Shown here: in pieces, positions 1 to 10,590 of the stretch
Numbering within the stretch: the stretch's first letter is position 1
Layout of the letters: each line of letters opens with the position of its first letter
From: Tethya wilhelma
Lineage: Eukaryota; Porifera; Demospongiae; Tethyida; Tethyidae
Assembly (NCBI GenBank): GCA_964030475.1
Contig: CAXIPT010000027.1
Coordinates: 1-64,000 of the forward strand
Direction of reading: 5' to 3'
DNA length: 64,000 nt
Notes under the pieces: generated by a model
The model's database searches: none
Seen by the model: only the letters and a program-made list of their open reading frames with translations
Told to the model about the DNA's origin: nothing
Program-made: the position numbers and the translations under genes

Positions 1-137
1 TTTGTAGCATTCAAAGTTACCTGGACAGATCGGACAGTATAAATCACAAGTAGGCTGAGAAACAGACCAAAACAAAGCTGTTTTTTTAAGAGAACCATTG
101 AACGTTTAACCAATTATAGGTATCTGTATAGGCTTAC

Positions 138-318
138 TGATCTAAAATGGTGGTGCTGCCAGTGTAGTAAAATGCACACTCCTAAGGCAACCAACAGACA
201 GTAGCCAGCACTGGGAAGATACAACACTCTCTCAGCTACCACAAATCCAACACTCAGAAAGAGATTGGAGGCAGGAAGAAAGGGGATGATGGCCATTGCT
301 AATGCCATTGTCACCAGC
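138..318 (-). CDS. TMTC-type O-mannosyltransferase, downstream exon (partial gene)
   Basis: The minus-strand translation contains [10 protein letters not shown] and [14 protein letters not shown], a signature of the TMTC family (transmembrane and TPR proteins of the ER that O-mannosylate cadherins). It is hydrophobic, as expected for the multi-pass membrane part. The acceptor is CACCAG at 319-323 on the minus strand and the donor is GTAAGC at 132-137. The join to the exon at 416-615 keeps the frame: two bases left over there plus one here make an Arg codon. The TPR half and the other exons lie outside the window. Family assignment is firm; which TMTC paralogue is not resolved. Confidence 0.8.
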
Positions 319-415
319 CTGGTGATTCAAAAGGAGAGAGAGAAGAAATGGTTCAGCAGGTGTCCAAGTATCAATTGTGCAGAGATTATAATTGTCTCAA
401 CTACAAGCTTTGTAC

Positions 416-615
416 CTTTTCAAAGTCCCTGCTTCTCCTATCAAACAGTAAATTACTAGTGAGCCTAAGATCACCCAGAATGCCACCACAGCCAGGACTC
501 TGCGGGTGTCAAACAATGACTCCACCAGTGAAACACACCCCATTGACCAATCAAAACACAGCCACCATGGGTTGAGCAACAACCAGGCATTCAAGGAGTA
601 GAGGTAGTTGTAAGT
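416..615 (-). CDS. TMTC-type O-mannosyltransferase, upstream exon, cut by LTR
   Basis: The minus-strand translation reads LNAWLLLNPWWLCFDWSMGC followed by a hydrophobic segment, matching the DUF1736 region of TMTC proteins. The donor AAAAG/GTACAA lies at 412-416. The reading frame stays open upstream to base 615 (TYNYLYS directly before LNAW), and then the gypsy LTR begins at 616. The coding exon is therefore interrupted by the retrotransposon end. No TMTC coding sequence is seen beyond the far LTR at 6279. The copy in this assembly is broken, or the junction is an assembly or recombination product. Confidence 0.8.
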
Positions 616-1000
616 TGTGATGGACTTGAACTATTGTTTTATTTGGTAGTTATTTCTTTGTTTGTGTGTAGTTCTAATAGCTTGTACTTTGATCCTATTT
701 TGTGTTTAGGCTCTTTAGTATCAATTGTCATTTATTAGCATATGGTGTGTTAATAGGTTTTAGTCCTCATAGTCTTTGTGTTTATCTCTTTGTTAGAGCG
801 AGCCCCCTAGGTGTTATTTCTTTGTGTCTAGTTGCTAAGGTAGTTACTATTTAAGGCTTGTGTGTTTTTGGTAGTTTTAGCTCTGTAATTCTGTAAACTC
901 TGTTAAGAAAAGTGGAAAATCTTCAATTCAATTTCAATACGTTTCTTCAACTTGTAACTGAGAACTCGCTTACTATAGTATAGACAGGCAGTCTATCACA
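616..1000 (+). repeat. 5' LTR of gypsy copy 1
   Basis: Nearly identical to 5895-6278; TG...CA ends. It is followed directly by TTTGGTGGCAGCGG, whose TGG start suits a tRNA primer-binding site. The tRNA identity is not determined. Confidence 0.9.
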
Positions 1001-1030
1001 TTTGGTGGCAGCGGTGAACAGTTGTAGTAG

Positions 1031-2209
1031 ATGTCAACGACGAGATCAGGACTGGTATACAAACCAATGGAAGCTCAGCAGCACGCAGAGGAAACTCAGC
1101 AGCAGCTAGAGGAAACTCAGCAGCAGGCAGAGGACCACGGCGTTCACGGAGAACGAGTGGTAGAACAGAATGGCGAAGGAGACAGAGTTCATGTAGCAGA
1201 TCATGAGGATCAGGAGCAGCAGTATGGTGGTGGCCAGCAGGGCGGTGACCACCTAGCTCAGATGCTACACTTGTTAATGGAGGAGCGTCGTCTTCGGGAG
1301 GAGGACCGACTGTGGGAACGGCGGAGGCTGTTAGAGGAGGCCGAGCGCCGAGACAGAGAGACGCGGGAGCAAATGAGCGTGCTCAAAACATTGGTGGAAG
1401 GACTGCAAAAGCAAGGGGAGGCTGCAGCAGTCAAGGCTGAGCGGGACAGAGATGTCAAGCTGACGAAGCTGACGGAGAATGATGACATTGAGGCTTATCT
1501 TACGACGTTCGAGCGGCTGATGACATCATACGACATCAAGAAAACCATGTGGGCACATAAACTGGCCCCTCAGCTCATCGGAAAAGCTCAGCAAGCGTAT
1601 GCTGCATTAGGCATCGACGAGGCGGCAGATTACGACAAGCTGAAGAAGGCTATCCTAGTGCGGTATGATATTAACAGCGAAAGCTACAGAAGGCGTTTCC
1701 GGACAGCTTCCAGGAAGGAAGGGGAGACAAATCGAGAGTTACGAGTGAGACTCAGTGACATGTTGGAGAAATGGTTACAAGACTGCAAGACACTGGAGGC
1801 AGTACGTGACCAGGTATTGATGGAGCAGTTGGTTAACATGTTACCAACAGCAGTCAGTATTTTCGTGAAAGAAAGAAACCCGAAGAATAGTGACGAGGTT
1901 GCCCAATTGGCGGATGACTACTGGCAGGCAAGGAAACAAGGGGTGGAGTCTACATTGGCTGATGGTGAGAAGAGGCCACAGGGTGGCAAGACAACACAGA
2001 AGATTGGAGTGGGAAGCAATTGTGCTAAGTGCGAAAAGACAGGTCATTGGGCCAGGGAGTGCTGGCAGACATCTAAGCTGCAGGAGAAAGGCACACAGGA
2101 GAGATCACAGAGCGAGATGGAGAAGTCGTATCCAGTAGCTGAAAAGAAGGAGACAACTGGCACTGGAACTGGTCGTCCAAGGAAAGACTTGAAAGATATC
2201 AAGACTTAG
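1031..2209 (+). pseudogene. Gag of gypsy copy 1
   Basis: 392 codons from an ATG 30 bp after the LTR. The N-terminal third is a charged Gln/Glu/Arg-rich coiled-coil-like stretch. A retrotransposon Gag capsid-like region follows, then a zinc knuckle CAKCEKTGHWAREC at residues 331-344. The frame ends at a TAG lying inside a 6 bp insertion (ACTTAG) that copies 2 and 3 lack. Beyond it the same frame continues with the second knuckle CFHCHMKGHYAANC and the protease. The stop is thus a mutation (or conceivably a suppressible stop) separating gag from pro. Gag packages the element RNA into cytoplasmic particles. Confidence 0.85.
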
Positions 2210-2823
2210 TGCTTTCACTGCCATATGAAGGGGCACTATGCAGCCAATTGCCCCGAGCGGGGATTCTTGTGCATAGAGAGAAGGGTGGACCATGCAGGCA
2301 GACAGACGACTCGGAGAAAGCAGGTGGTGAACACGGCAGAGATGGAGAAAAACGGATTTGTGGAAGGACAGGAGGCGGCACGGATTCTACTGGACACTGG
2401 GTGTTCAAGGACGCTAGTTTGCAGGGATTTGGTTCCACAGGAGAGGATGTTGGAAGGTGAAGCAGTGGCTATTCGCTGTGCACACGGAGACACTGTCTTA
2501 TACCCACTAGCACAAGTTGACGTGGAGGTTGACGGCCACAAGATGAGCATGGAAGCAGCAGTGTCAGACACACTACCAATGGCAGTTCTATTAGGTACAG
2601 ATGTACCTCAGCTGGGAAAATTACAACAGGCTGACAATTTGCAGCAGGAGGTGGTAACGGATGTGCAGAAAGTGTGTGTGGCGACAGCAAAACAGCAGCA
2701 TCAGGAGGAAGAAGCACAGCAGAAGAAGCAGGAGGCTTCGGGAGTAGAGCCGAAAACTCTGAATGAGTTACCTGATGGAGCGAGTGAGATGGTTGTCGAG
2801 GAGGAAGGTGATACTGACAGGTG
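2210..2823 (+). pseudogene. Second Gag zinc knuckle plus aspartic protease, gypsy copy 1
   Basis: Same frame as gag, after the TAG. It starts with CFHCHMKGHYAANC and then carries the retropepsin active site LLDTGCSRTLV and, further on, the hydrophobic VLLGTDV that fits the conserved GxD segment near the end of the domain. The tail is rich in Gln/Glu and ends at TGA 2822. Copies 2 and 3 keep the first knuckle and this part in one reading frame, so the family probably makes a Gag-PR fusion. Confidence 0.8.
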
Positions 2824-3049
2824 AAGGTCGAGAAAGACCAAGGGCTACAAGGAGAGAGAAGAGAGAGCCACAATCACAATACCAACGGAAGCAAGCAAGA
2901 GAAGCACATGTTCTGGATCTACCTCAGGGAGAGTTTAAGAAACTGCAGCAGGAAGATACAACATTGGTGGCAGTATGGCAGGCAGCAGAGGGTAAACCAT
3001 CAACAGCTGGAGTGGGGTTCTTTGAGAGAGATGGGCTGGTGTACAGACG

Positions 3050-4060
3050 GTGTGGATCCCCCCACGACAGGATGGCCAAGAGTTTGAGGTGGAACAGTTG
3101 GTGTTACCTGAAGTGTGCAGGAAGGAGGTGTTGAAGCTTGCTCATGACGTTCTGTTTGCTGGTCATCTTGGGAAGGAGAAGACAGCACAACGAATTTTGC
3201 AACAGTTTTATTGGCTTGTTTCTCTGCCAATCATTGCTGATCTGTTCAAACGAATAGCAATGGACATCATGGGACCAGCCATGCTGGAAACAGGTACATA
3301 CTTGTAGTATGTGATTATGCTACCAGGTTCCTGGAGGCAATTCCCCTCAAGTCAGTGGACGCAGCACGAGTTGCAGAGGAACTGGTTACACTTTTTTCTC
3401 GGTATGGAGTGCCGGAGGAAATCCTCACCGATCAGGGGAGCAATTTTACTTCCCAGTTACTTGCCGAGGTATACATACACACCCGATACGAACAACACTC
3501 TATCATCCACAGACTGAGGGGCTAGTGGAACGTTTTAATCGGACACTCAAAAGCATGCTCAAGAAGGCAGCAACTCAGAAAGGCAAAGATTGGGACAGAT
3601 TGTTGCCATTTCTACTGTTCGCCTACAGAGAAGTCCCAGAGGCGTCAACTGGATTCTCTCCCTTTGAGCTGTTGTTTGGAAGGAAGGTTAGGGGCCCACT
3701 AGACGTGTTACGTGAGACCTCAATTCAAAGCGAAGTGACGAAAGTGTGGTGTCATATGTCTTGTCAATCAGGGAACTGTTGGAGAAGATGGCAGATTTGG
3801 TGAAAGAGAATTTGGAGATATCCCAGAACCAGCAGAAGAGGTGGTATGACCAGAACGCAAGAGAAAGAGAGTTCAAGATTGGGGACCAGGTGTTGGTACT
3901 ATTGCCGACTTCATCATCGAAGTTACTGGCAGAATGGCAGGGGCCATACAAAGTAGTGAGGAAGGTTGGAAAGGTCAATTATCTGGTTGATATGCATGAT
4001 CAAAGGAGGAGGAAACGAACATTTCATGTCAACCTACTGAAGAAGTGGTATATGTTAGAC
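3050..4060 (+). pseudogene. Integrase of gypsy copy 1 (upstream of RT)
   Basis: In pieces in different frames: an N-terminal H-H half of the zinc domain (LAHDVLFAGHLGKEKT) whose C-C half is deleted, then MDIMGP with the first catalytic Asp, ILTDQGSNF with the second Asp, and GLVERFNRTLKSML with the Glu. A GPY/F-type C-terminal module follows (EWQGPYKVVRKVGKVNYLV). Several indels break it. It sits between protease and RT, the key oddity of this family, repeated in copies 2 and 3. Confidence 0.85.
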
Positions 4061-4079
4061 CAGAGACAGTTAGTTTTGC

Positions 4080-5360
4080 CGCGGAGTTGGTGGAAGAGGA
4101 TGACGTGGAAAAAGATATCCCGACATGGAAGACAGATGGGAGTGAAGAACAGGAATTCCAGTGTGGTGAGCAGCTAATAGAAGTACAGAAGCAGGAGTTG
4201 GAGAATGTCCTAAGTGGATTTGCGGATGTGTTCAAGGATACACCAGGATGTACAGCATTGGCTGAGCACCGGATTTCGACAAGAGAGGGTCATCCAGTTA
4301 GGTTGCCACCATACTGGTTGCCACATGCTTATCGGGAGGCAGTAAAGAAGGAGATAGATGCTATGTTGGAGCAGGTGTTGATCTCACCATCGTCAAGTGA
4401 ATGGAGTTCACCCATTGTGTTGGTTTCAGTGGCGGATCTAGGATTTGAAATAGAAGGGTTCCAATCAATGCGCACGAAGCGCGCGGAAAATTTTAAGCTA
4501 AGCCACGCCCACTTCTGTTCGTAAAGCCCCGCCCCTTTAGCGTGCGGACAGCTAGATTTTGTCACAACAAGGCCTGAATGGAGAAAAAACTGCAAGAAAG
4601 AGTCAGAAACTATGTTATATTAAACCAAAGACTGCTATACAGTGAGATTTTGAGTTGCTTTTGGTATTTTTAAGTTGAAAGGGGGGGTTCCAGCTAGCAC
4701 TTTTCCAGTCCCCACAGTTAATTATTATGCGAGGTCTCAGCTGAAAGAGGGGTTCCATGGAACCCTAGGAACCACCCTAAATCCGCCACTGGGTTTGGAA
4801 GAAGGATGGGACGTTGAGGTTGTGTGTTGATTACAGGAGGTTGAACAGTTTTTCACTGGTGGATGCATACCTAATGCCAATTAAGAGTAGATGATCTGAT
4901 AGACTTGGTAAAGCGAAGTATATTACGACGCTTGATCTAACTCGGGCTTTTGTCACTCCTTTTGGGCTATATCATTTCAATGTGATGCCATTTGGGTTAC
5001 AAGGAGCGCCATCCACATTTCAGAGGCTGATGGACAAGGTGATGGTTGGAATAGACGAGTTTGAAGCAGCATATCTTGACGATTTGATCGTTTACAGTGA
5101 GACTTGGGAGGAACATGTTAAGAAGATACTACAACAGCTTCGTGAGGCAGGATTGACAGCAAAGATTAGGAAATGTCAATTTGCGAAAAAGCATTGTCAC
5201 TATCTGGGACATGTAGTCGGGGATGGATTGGTACGTCCAGAAGATGCAAAGGTTCAGGCGATTCGAGATTTTACAGTTCCTATGACGAAGAAGCAAGTTC
5301 GGACATTTTTGGGGTTGACCGGATACTACCGGCATTTATTCCTTTGTATGCTACAGTAGC
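4080..5360 (+). pseudogene. Reverse transcriptase of gypsy copy 1
   Basis: Starts with a typical Ty3/gypsy RT lead-in (VLSGFADVFKDTPG, HRISTREGHPVRLPPY), then SSEWSSPIVLV. There it is split by the TIR element at 4427-4791. RT resumes with DYRRLN-like sequence, has an internal deletion, and continues with FNVMPFGLQGAPSTFQRL and the catalytic YLDD, then the thumb and connection (KKQVRTFLGLTGYYR). It is a Ty3/gypsy RT by motif; not functional. Confidence 0.85.
4427..4791. mobile_element. Non-autonomous TIR element, ends CAGTGGCGGAT, nested in gypsy RT
   Basis: 365 bp, with ends CAGTGGCGGATCTAG and, inverted, CAGTGGCGGATTTAG. It is flanked by GGTTT on both sides (4422-4426 and 4792-4796), a 5 bp target duplication. 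Copy 2 of the gypsy family has the uninterrupted site. No coding capacity is seen. A second copy lies at 51798-52121. The ends and TSD suit a hAT-like or related DNA transposon; the superfamily is unproven. Confidence 0.85.
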
Positions 5361-5394
5361 AGCTCCTCTCATATATCTTACCAGAAAGATTGCT

Positions 5395-5873
5395 CCAAAC
5401 AAAGTAATCTGGTCAGACAGGGCAGAGAAGTCATTTCGATCGAGAGTTGAAGAGGTTGTTGTGTTGTTCACCTGTGTTGAGGAGTCCAGCCCTTCGTACT
5501 ACAGACTGATGCATCGGACAGGGGTATTGGTGCGGTCTTGAGTCAACGAGACGCAGACAGAAATGATCATCCGATAGCTTACTACAGCAAGAAGCTACTT
5601 CTGAGAGAAGAACGATACTCGACTGTAGAGAAGGAGTGCTTGGCTATCAAACAGGGAGTTATGGCGTTCCGTGTTTATTTGGAAGGGAGCAAGTTTCTCA
5701 TTCAGACAGATCACCGTGCTTTGGTGTGGTTGGATCGATTGAAAGACAAGAATTCACGACTCACTCGTTGGAGTTTGGCTCTACAACCCTACATGTTTGA
5801 TGTGGAGCATCGTGTGGGTTTGGCTAATGCTAATGCTGATGCCTTGTCTCGGGCCACGTCAAAGTGCCTTTGA
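5395..5873 (+). pseudogene. RNase H of gypsy copy 1
   Basis: Contains the RNase H elements TDASDRGIGAVL-like (frameshifted near 5500), IAYYSKKLL, the catalytic-Glu segment STVEKECLAIKQ, and LIQTDHRALVWL with a catalytic Asp. It ends at VGLANANADALSRATSKCL and TGA 5871-5873, just before the purine tract and 3' LTR. RNase H is thus the last pol domain; no integrase follows. Confidence 0.85.
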
Positions 5874-5894
5874 CGCAGGAGAAGGAGGGGGGAA

Positions 5895-6278
5895 TGTGAT
5901 GGACTTGAACTATTGCTTTATTTGGTAGTTATTTCTTTGTTTGTGTGTAGTTCTAATAGCTTGTACTTTGATCCTATTTTGTGTTTAGGCTCTTTAGTAT
6001 CAATTGTCATTTATTAGCATATGGTGTGTTAATAGGTTTTAGTCCTCATAGTCTTTGTGTGTATCTCTTTGTTAGAGCGAGCCCCCTAGGTGTTACTTCT
6101 TTGTGTCTAGTTGCTAAGGTAGTTACTATTTAAGGCTTGTGTATTTTTGGTAGTGGAGCTCTGTAATTCTGTAAACTCTGTTAAGAAAAGTGGAAAATCT
6201 TCAATTCAATTTCAATACGTTTCTTCAACTCGTAACTGAGAACTCGCTTACTATAGTATAGACAGGCAGTCTATCACA
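5895..6278 (+). repeat. 3' LTR of gypsy copy 1
   Basis: 384 bp, nearly identical to 616-1000 with a few substitutions and a small indel near the middle. The outer flank has no similarity to TMTC coding sequence. Confidence 0.9.
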
Positions 6279-6726
6279 GGGAGAGCCTGGGATCTCACGT
6301 CACGCACATGAACCCCAAATAAATGAGTGTGGGCGAAATTAACCACAATCCACGAGCTGATCTAGGTTATTTCCCTCGAGTTTAGCGGCAAAGAAGCAGA
6401 ACTGGTACTTTTGTTAGTGCCCTACTGCAGCAGTCTAATTTTGCTTACTAGCTTCTATTTGGTATCTTCAATGTATCTTTATAGCTAGCAGCATGCTAGT
6501 AGTGCACTATTTAGAGTGAGATACGGTTCAACCAACTATAGTCATGCAAACAAAGATGCAAGTACATTCTATCATAATACTTACTAAAAAAATGTGTCTA
6601 GCTGTTATGTATGGTGACTCTTTTAGTCCAAAGATTTGGTATTTTGTTTCAGTATTACTAAAATTCTGAGTAGAACTGAACTGAACTAAAAATATGGCAA
6701 CCTTANCGCGCGCCAAGGGTTAATTG
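6279..6726. other. Unassigned spacer with contig join (N at 6706)
   Basis: No gene recognised. The sequence after the N (CGCGCGCCAAGGGTTAATT) matches the end of the dispersed repeat at 57440-57727 and runs straight into a truncated gypsy LTR. Confidence 0.6.
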
Positions 6727-6937
6727 ACACAAAGTAGTAACACCTAGGAGGCTCGCTCTAATAAAGAGATAAAATACAATAAAAATACAATGACTATTAG
6801 GACTAAAACCAATCAACACACCATATGCTAATAAATGATAATTGATACTAAAGAGCCTACACACAAAATAAGCTGTTATAACTACACAAAATCAAAGAAA
6901 TAACTACCAAATAAAGTAATAGTTCAAGTCCATCACA
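6727..6937 (-). repeat. Truncated 3' LTR of gypsy copy 2
   Basis: Starts (minus strand) TGTGATGGACTTGAAC and breaks off after about 210 bp. It shares diagnostic variants with the copy 3 LTR at 46143 that are absent from copy 1. Confidence 0.8.
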
Positions 6938-6962
6938 TTCCCCCCTCCTTAATTCTCCTGCG

Positions 6963-7435
6963 TCAAAGGCACTTTGACGTGGCCTGAGACAAGGCATCAG
7001 CGTTAGCATTATCTAAACCCACACGATGCTCCACATCAAACATGTAGGGTTGTAGAGCCAAACTCCAATGAGTATGTCGTGAATTCTTGTCTTTCAATCG
7101 ATCCAACCACACCAAAGCATAGTGATCTGTCTGAATGAGAAACTTGCTTCCTAAGCATGGAATGCCATAACCCTCTGTTTGATAGCCAAGCACTCGTTCT
7201 CTACAGTTGAGTATAGTTCTTCTCTCGGAAGTAGCTTCTTGCTGTAGTAAGCTATCGGATAATCATTTCTGTCTGCGTCTCGTTGACTCAATACTGCACC
7301 AATACCCCTGTCCAATGCATCAGTCTGTAGTACGTATGGCTGTTTGAAGTCTGGGCTCCTCAACACAGGTGAACGACACAACAACCTCTTCAACTCTCGA
7401 TATGACTTCTGACCAGATGACTTTGTTCGGAGCAA
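6963..7435 (-). pseudogene. RNase H of gypsy copy 2
   Basis: Carries QTDALDRGIGAVLSQRDADR, IAYYSKKLLPREELYSTVEN and LIQTDHYALVWLDRLKDKNS, with a short deletion between the two halves (a MAFHA/GSKFL junction where the other copies have a longer segment). It ends at ADALSQATSKCL just before the LTR. Confidence 0.8.
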
Positions 7436-7559
7436 TCTTTCTGGTAAGATCCGTGAGAGGAGCTGCTACCGTAGCATACGAAGGAATAAAACACCGGTAG
7501 TATCCGGTCAACCCCAAAAATGTCCGAACTTGCTTCTTGGTTGTAGGAACTGTAATCGA

Positions 7560-8336
7560 ATCGCCTGAATCTCTGGACGTACCAAACCATCCCCAACTAC
7601 AAAGTGACAATGTTTTTTTCCCAAATTGACATTTCCTAATCTTTGCTGTCATGATCCTGCCTCACTGCAACATTTTCTCGATATGTTCAACATGTTCTTC
7701 CCAAGACTCACTTTAAACAATCAGATCATCAAGATATGCTGCTGCAATCTCCTCCATTCCAACTATGACCTTGTCCATCAGCCTCTGAAATATGGCTGGT
7801 GCTCCTTGTAATCCAAATAGCATCACATTGAAATGATATAGCCCAAAAGGAGTGACAAAAGCCGTTTTTGGTCTATCTTCCTCCGCTACTGGTACCTGCC
7901 AATATCCCCGAGTTAGTCGTAATATACTTTGCTTTACCAAGTCTGTCTATCAGATCATCTACACTTGGCATTGGGTATGCATCCACCAGTGAAAAACTGT
8001 TCAACCTCCTGTAATCAACGCACAACCTCAACGACCCATCCTTCTTCCGAACCAACACAATGGGTGAACTCCATTCGCTCGACGATGGTGAGATCAACCC
8101 CTGCTCCAACATAGCATCTATCTCTTTCTTTACTGTCTCCCGATAAGCATGTGGCATGGTGGCAACCTAACTGGATGACCCTCTCTTGTCGGAATCCGGT
8201 GCTCAGCCAATGCTGTACATCCTGTTGTATCTTTGAACACATCCACAAATCCACTCAGGATATTCTCCAACTCCTTCTTCTGCACTTCTGTTAGCTGCTC
8301 ACCACACTGCATGGAATTCCTGTTCTTCACTCCCAT
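7560..8336 (-). pseudogene. Reverse transcriptase of gypsy copy 2
   Basis: Contains EWSSPIVLVRKKDGSLRLCV and DYRRLNSFSL (palm start), TRGYWQVPV, MLFGLQGAPAIFQRL and AAYLDDLIV (catalytic YLDD). Frameshifts separate the pieces. The uninterrupted VLVRKKDGS shows the pre-insertion site of the TIR element that splits copy 1. Confidence 0.85.
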
Positions 8337-8479
8337 CTACCTTCCATGTCAGAATATCTGTTTCCACGTCATCCTCTTCCACCAACTCCTCGGCAAAACC
8401 AACTGTCTCTGGTCTAGCATACCACTTCTTGACATGAAATGTTTGTTTCCTCCTCCTTCGATCATGCATATCAACCAGA

Positions 8480-9300
8480 TAGTTGACTCTTCCAACCTTC
8501 TTCACTACTTTCTCGAACTCTCTCTTGCGTTCTGGTCATACCACCTCTTCTGCTGGCTCTGGGATATCTCCAAATTCTCTTTCATCAAATCTCCAACCGT
8601 TCCCTGATCGATAAGACATATGACACCACACTTTCATCACTTCGCTTTGAACTCTCCGCAACACGTCTAGTGGGCTCCTAACCAACAACAGTTCAAAGGG
8701 GGAGAATCCAGTCGACACCTGTGGGACTTCTCTGTAGGCGAACAGTAGAAATGGCAACAATCTGTCCCAATCTTTGCCTTCCTGAGTCGCTGCCTTCTTG
8801 AGCATGCTTTTGAGGGTCCGACTGAAACGTTCCACTAGCCCGTCCATCTGTGGATGATAGGGTGTTGTTCGTATTGCGTGTATATGCAGCATTCGATATA
8901 CCTCAGCAAGCAACTGGGAAGTAAACCTGATCGGTGAGGATCTCTTCCGGCACTCTATCAAGAAAAAAGTGTAACCAGTTCCTCTACAACTCGTGCTGCG
9001 TCCACTGACTTAAGGGGAATTGCCTCCGAGAACCTGGTAGCATAATCACATACTACAAGTATGTACCTGTTTCCAGCATGGCTTCGTGGTAGTGGTCCCA
9101 CGATGTCCATTGCTATTCGCTTGAATGGATCAGCGATGATTGGTAGAGAAACAAGAGGAGCTTCTTTGACTTGTACTGTGATGATTTCTGACACTCTTGA
9201 CAACTCTTGCAGTGTTCTGCCACATCGAGAGTAGGCCAACAGAATCGCTGCAGAATTCATTGTGCTGTCTTCTCCTTCCCAAGATGACCAGCTAATGGAA
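8480..9300 (-). pseudogene. Integrase of gypsy copy 2
   Basis: Contains a core start with IAMDIVGPLP (first Asp), NRYILVVCDYATRFSEA, and after a frameshift GLVERFSRTLKSML (catalytic Glu region). A GPY/F-like tail follows towards 8480. It lies between protease and RT, as in copy 1. Confidence 0.8.
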
Positions 9301-10590
9301 CGTCATGAGCCAGCTTCAACACTTCCTTCCTGCATACTTCAGGTAACACCAACTGTTCCACTTCAAACTCCTTGCCATCCTGTCGTGGGGGAATCCACCC
9401 TGTCTGTACACCAGCCCATCTCTCTCAAAGAACCCCACTCCAGCTGTTGATGGTTTACCCTCTGCTGCCTGCCATACTGCTACCAATGTTGTATCTTCCT
9501 GCTGCAGTTTCTTGAACTCTCCCTGAGGCAGATCAAGAACATGTGCTTCTCTGGCTTGGTTCTGTTGGTACTGCGATCGTGCCTCTCTCTTCTCTCTCCT
9601 TGTAGCCCTTGGTCTTTCTCAACCTTCACCAAACAGTTCATCATCAAGTTGTCTCATCCACTCACAATTTTCCTCTCCTGTACCAGTGTCAGTATCACCT
9701 TCCTCCTCGATAACCATCTCAATCTCTCCATCCGGTAACTCATCCAGGGTCTTCGGCTCTACTCCCGAAGCCTCCTAACTTCTGCTGTGTTTCTTCCTCC
9801 TGATGCTGCTGTTTTGCCATCGCCCTTGTCATTACACACGCTTCCTGCACATCCGTTACCACCTCCCGCTACAAATTGTCAGCCTGTAGTAATTTCCCCA
9901 GCTGAGGTACATCTATACCTAACAGAACTGCCATGGGTAGTGTGTCTGACACTGCTACTTCCACGCTCATCTTGTGGCCATCAACCTCCACATCAACTTG
10001 TGCTAGTGGGTATAAGACAATGTCTCCGTGTGCACAGCAAATTGCCACCGCTTCACCTTCCAACATCCTCTCCTGTGGAAACAAATCCCTGCGAACTAGC
10101 GTCCTTGTGTCCAGTAGAATCCATGCCGCCTCCTGTCCTTCCACAAATCCGGTTTTCTCCACCTCTGCCATGTTTACCACCTGCTTTCTCCAAGTTGTCT
10201 ACCTGCCTGCATGGTCCACCTTTCTCTCAATGCACAAGAATCCTCGCTCGGGGCAATTGGCTGCATAGTGCCCCTTCATATGGCAGTGAAAGCACTTGAT
10301 ATCTTTCAAGTCTTTCCTTGGACAATCAGTTCCAGTACCAGTTGTCTCCTTCTTCTCAGCTACTGGATGCGACTTCTCCGTCTCGCTCTGTGATCTCTCC
10401 TGTGTGCCTCCTTTCTCCTGTGGCTTAGATGTCTGCCAGCACTCCCTGGCCCAATGACCTGTCTTTCCGCACTTAGCACACTTGCTTCCCGCTCCATTCT
10501 TCTGCATTGTCTTGCAACTCTGCAGCCTCTTCTCACCACCAGCCAATGTAGACTCCATGCCTTGTTTCCTTGCCTGCCAGTAGTCATCCA

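Larger units (their letters stand above)
616..6278 (+). mobile_element. Ty3/gypsy element copy 1, Gmr1-like domain order, decayed
   Basis: LTRs of 385 and 384 bp start TGTGATGG and end TATCACA. Between them lie gag, an aspartic protease, integrase, reverse transcriptase and RNase H, in that order. The integrase precedes the RT, unlike ordinary Ty3/gypsy (PR-RT-RH-INT) and like Gmr1-type elements. The LTRs differ at only a handful of sites, so the insertion is fairly young, but stops, indels and a nested TIR element have inactivated it. A purine tract (GGAGAAGGAGGGGGGAA) lies just before the 3' LTR. The 5 bp flanks (taagt and gggag) do not match, so no target-site duplication is visible. Confidence 0.9.
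6727..10590 (-). mobile_element. Ty3/gypsy element copy 2, Gmr1-like order, truncated at both ends
   Basis: On the minus strand the order is gag zinc knuckles (about 10199-10558), protease (9869-10180), integrase (8480-9300), RT (7560-8336), RNase H (6963-7435), then a partial LTR. It lacks the 5' LTR and N-terminal gag. The 5' truncation point and 168 bp of upstream flank are shared with copy 3. The protease active site is damaged: Gly-Cys-Ser are missing after LLDT. The integrase-RT region is present but frameshifted. It confirms the INT-before-RT order independently of copy 1. Confidence 0.85.

Noticed and set aside
1258..1488. Minus-strand Ser/Arg-rich open stretch opposite gag
   Set aside because: Shadow of the gag frame; composition follows from the Glu/Arg/Gln codons on the other strand.
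616..6278. Envelope gene in the gypsy or BEL elements
   Set aside because: No reading frame with signal peptide and membrane anchor between pol and the 3' LTR in any copy, so these are retrotransposons without env.
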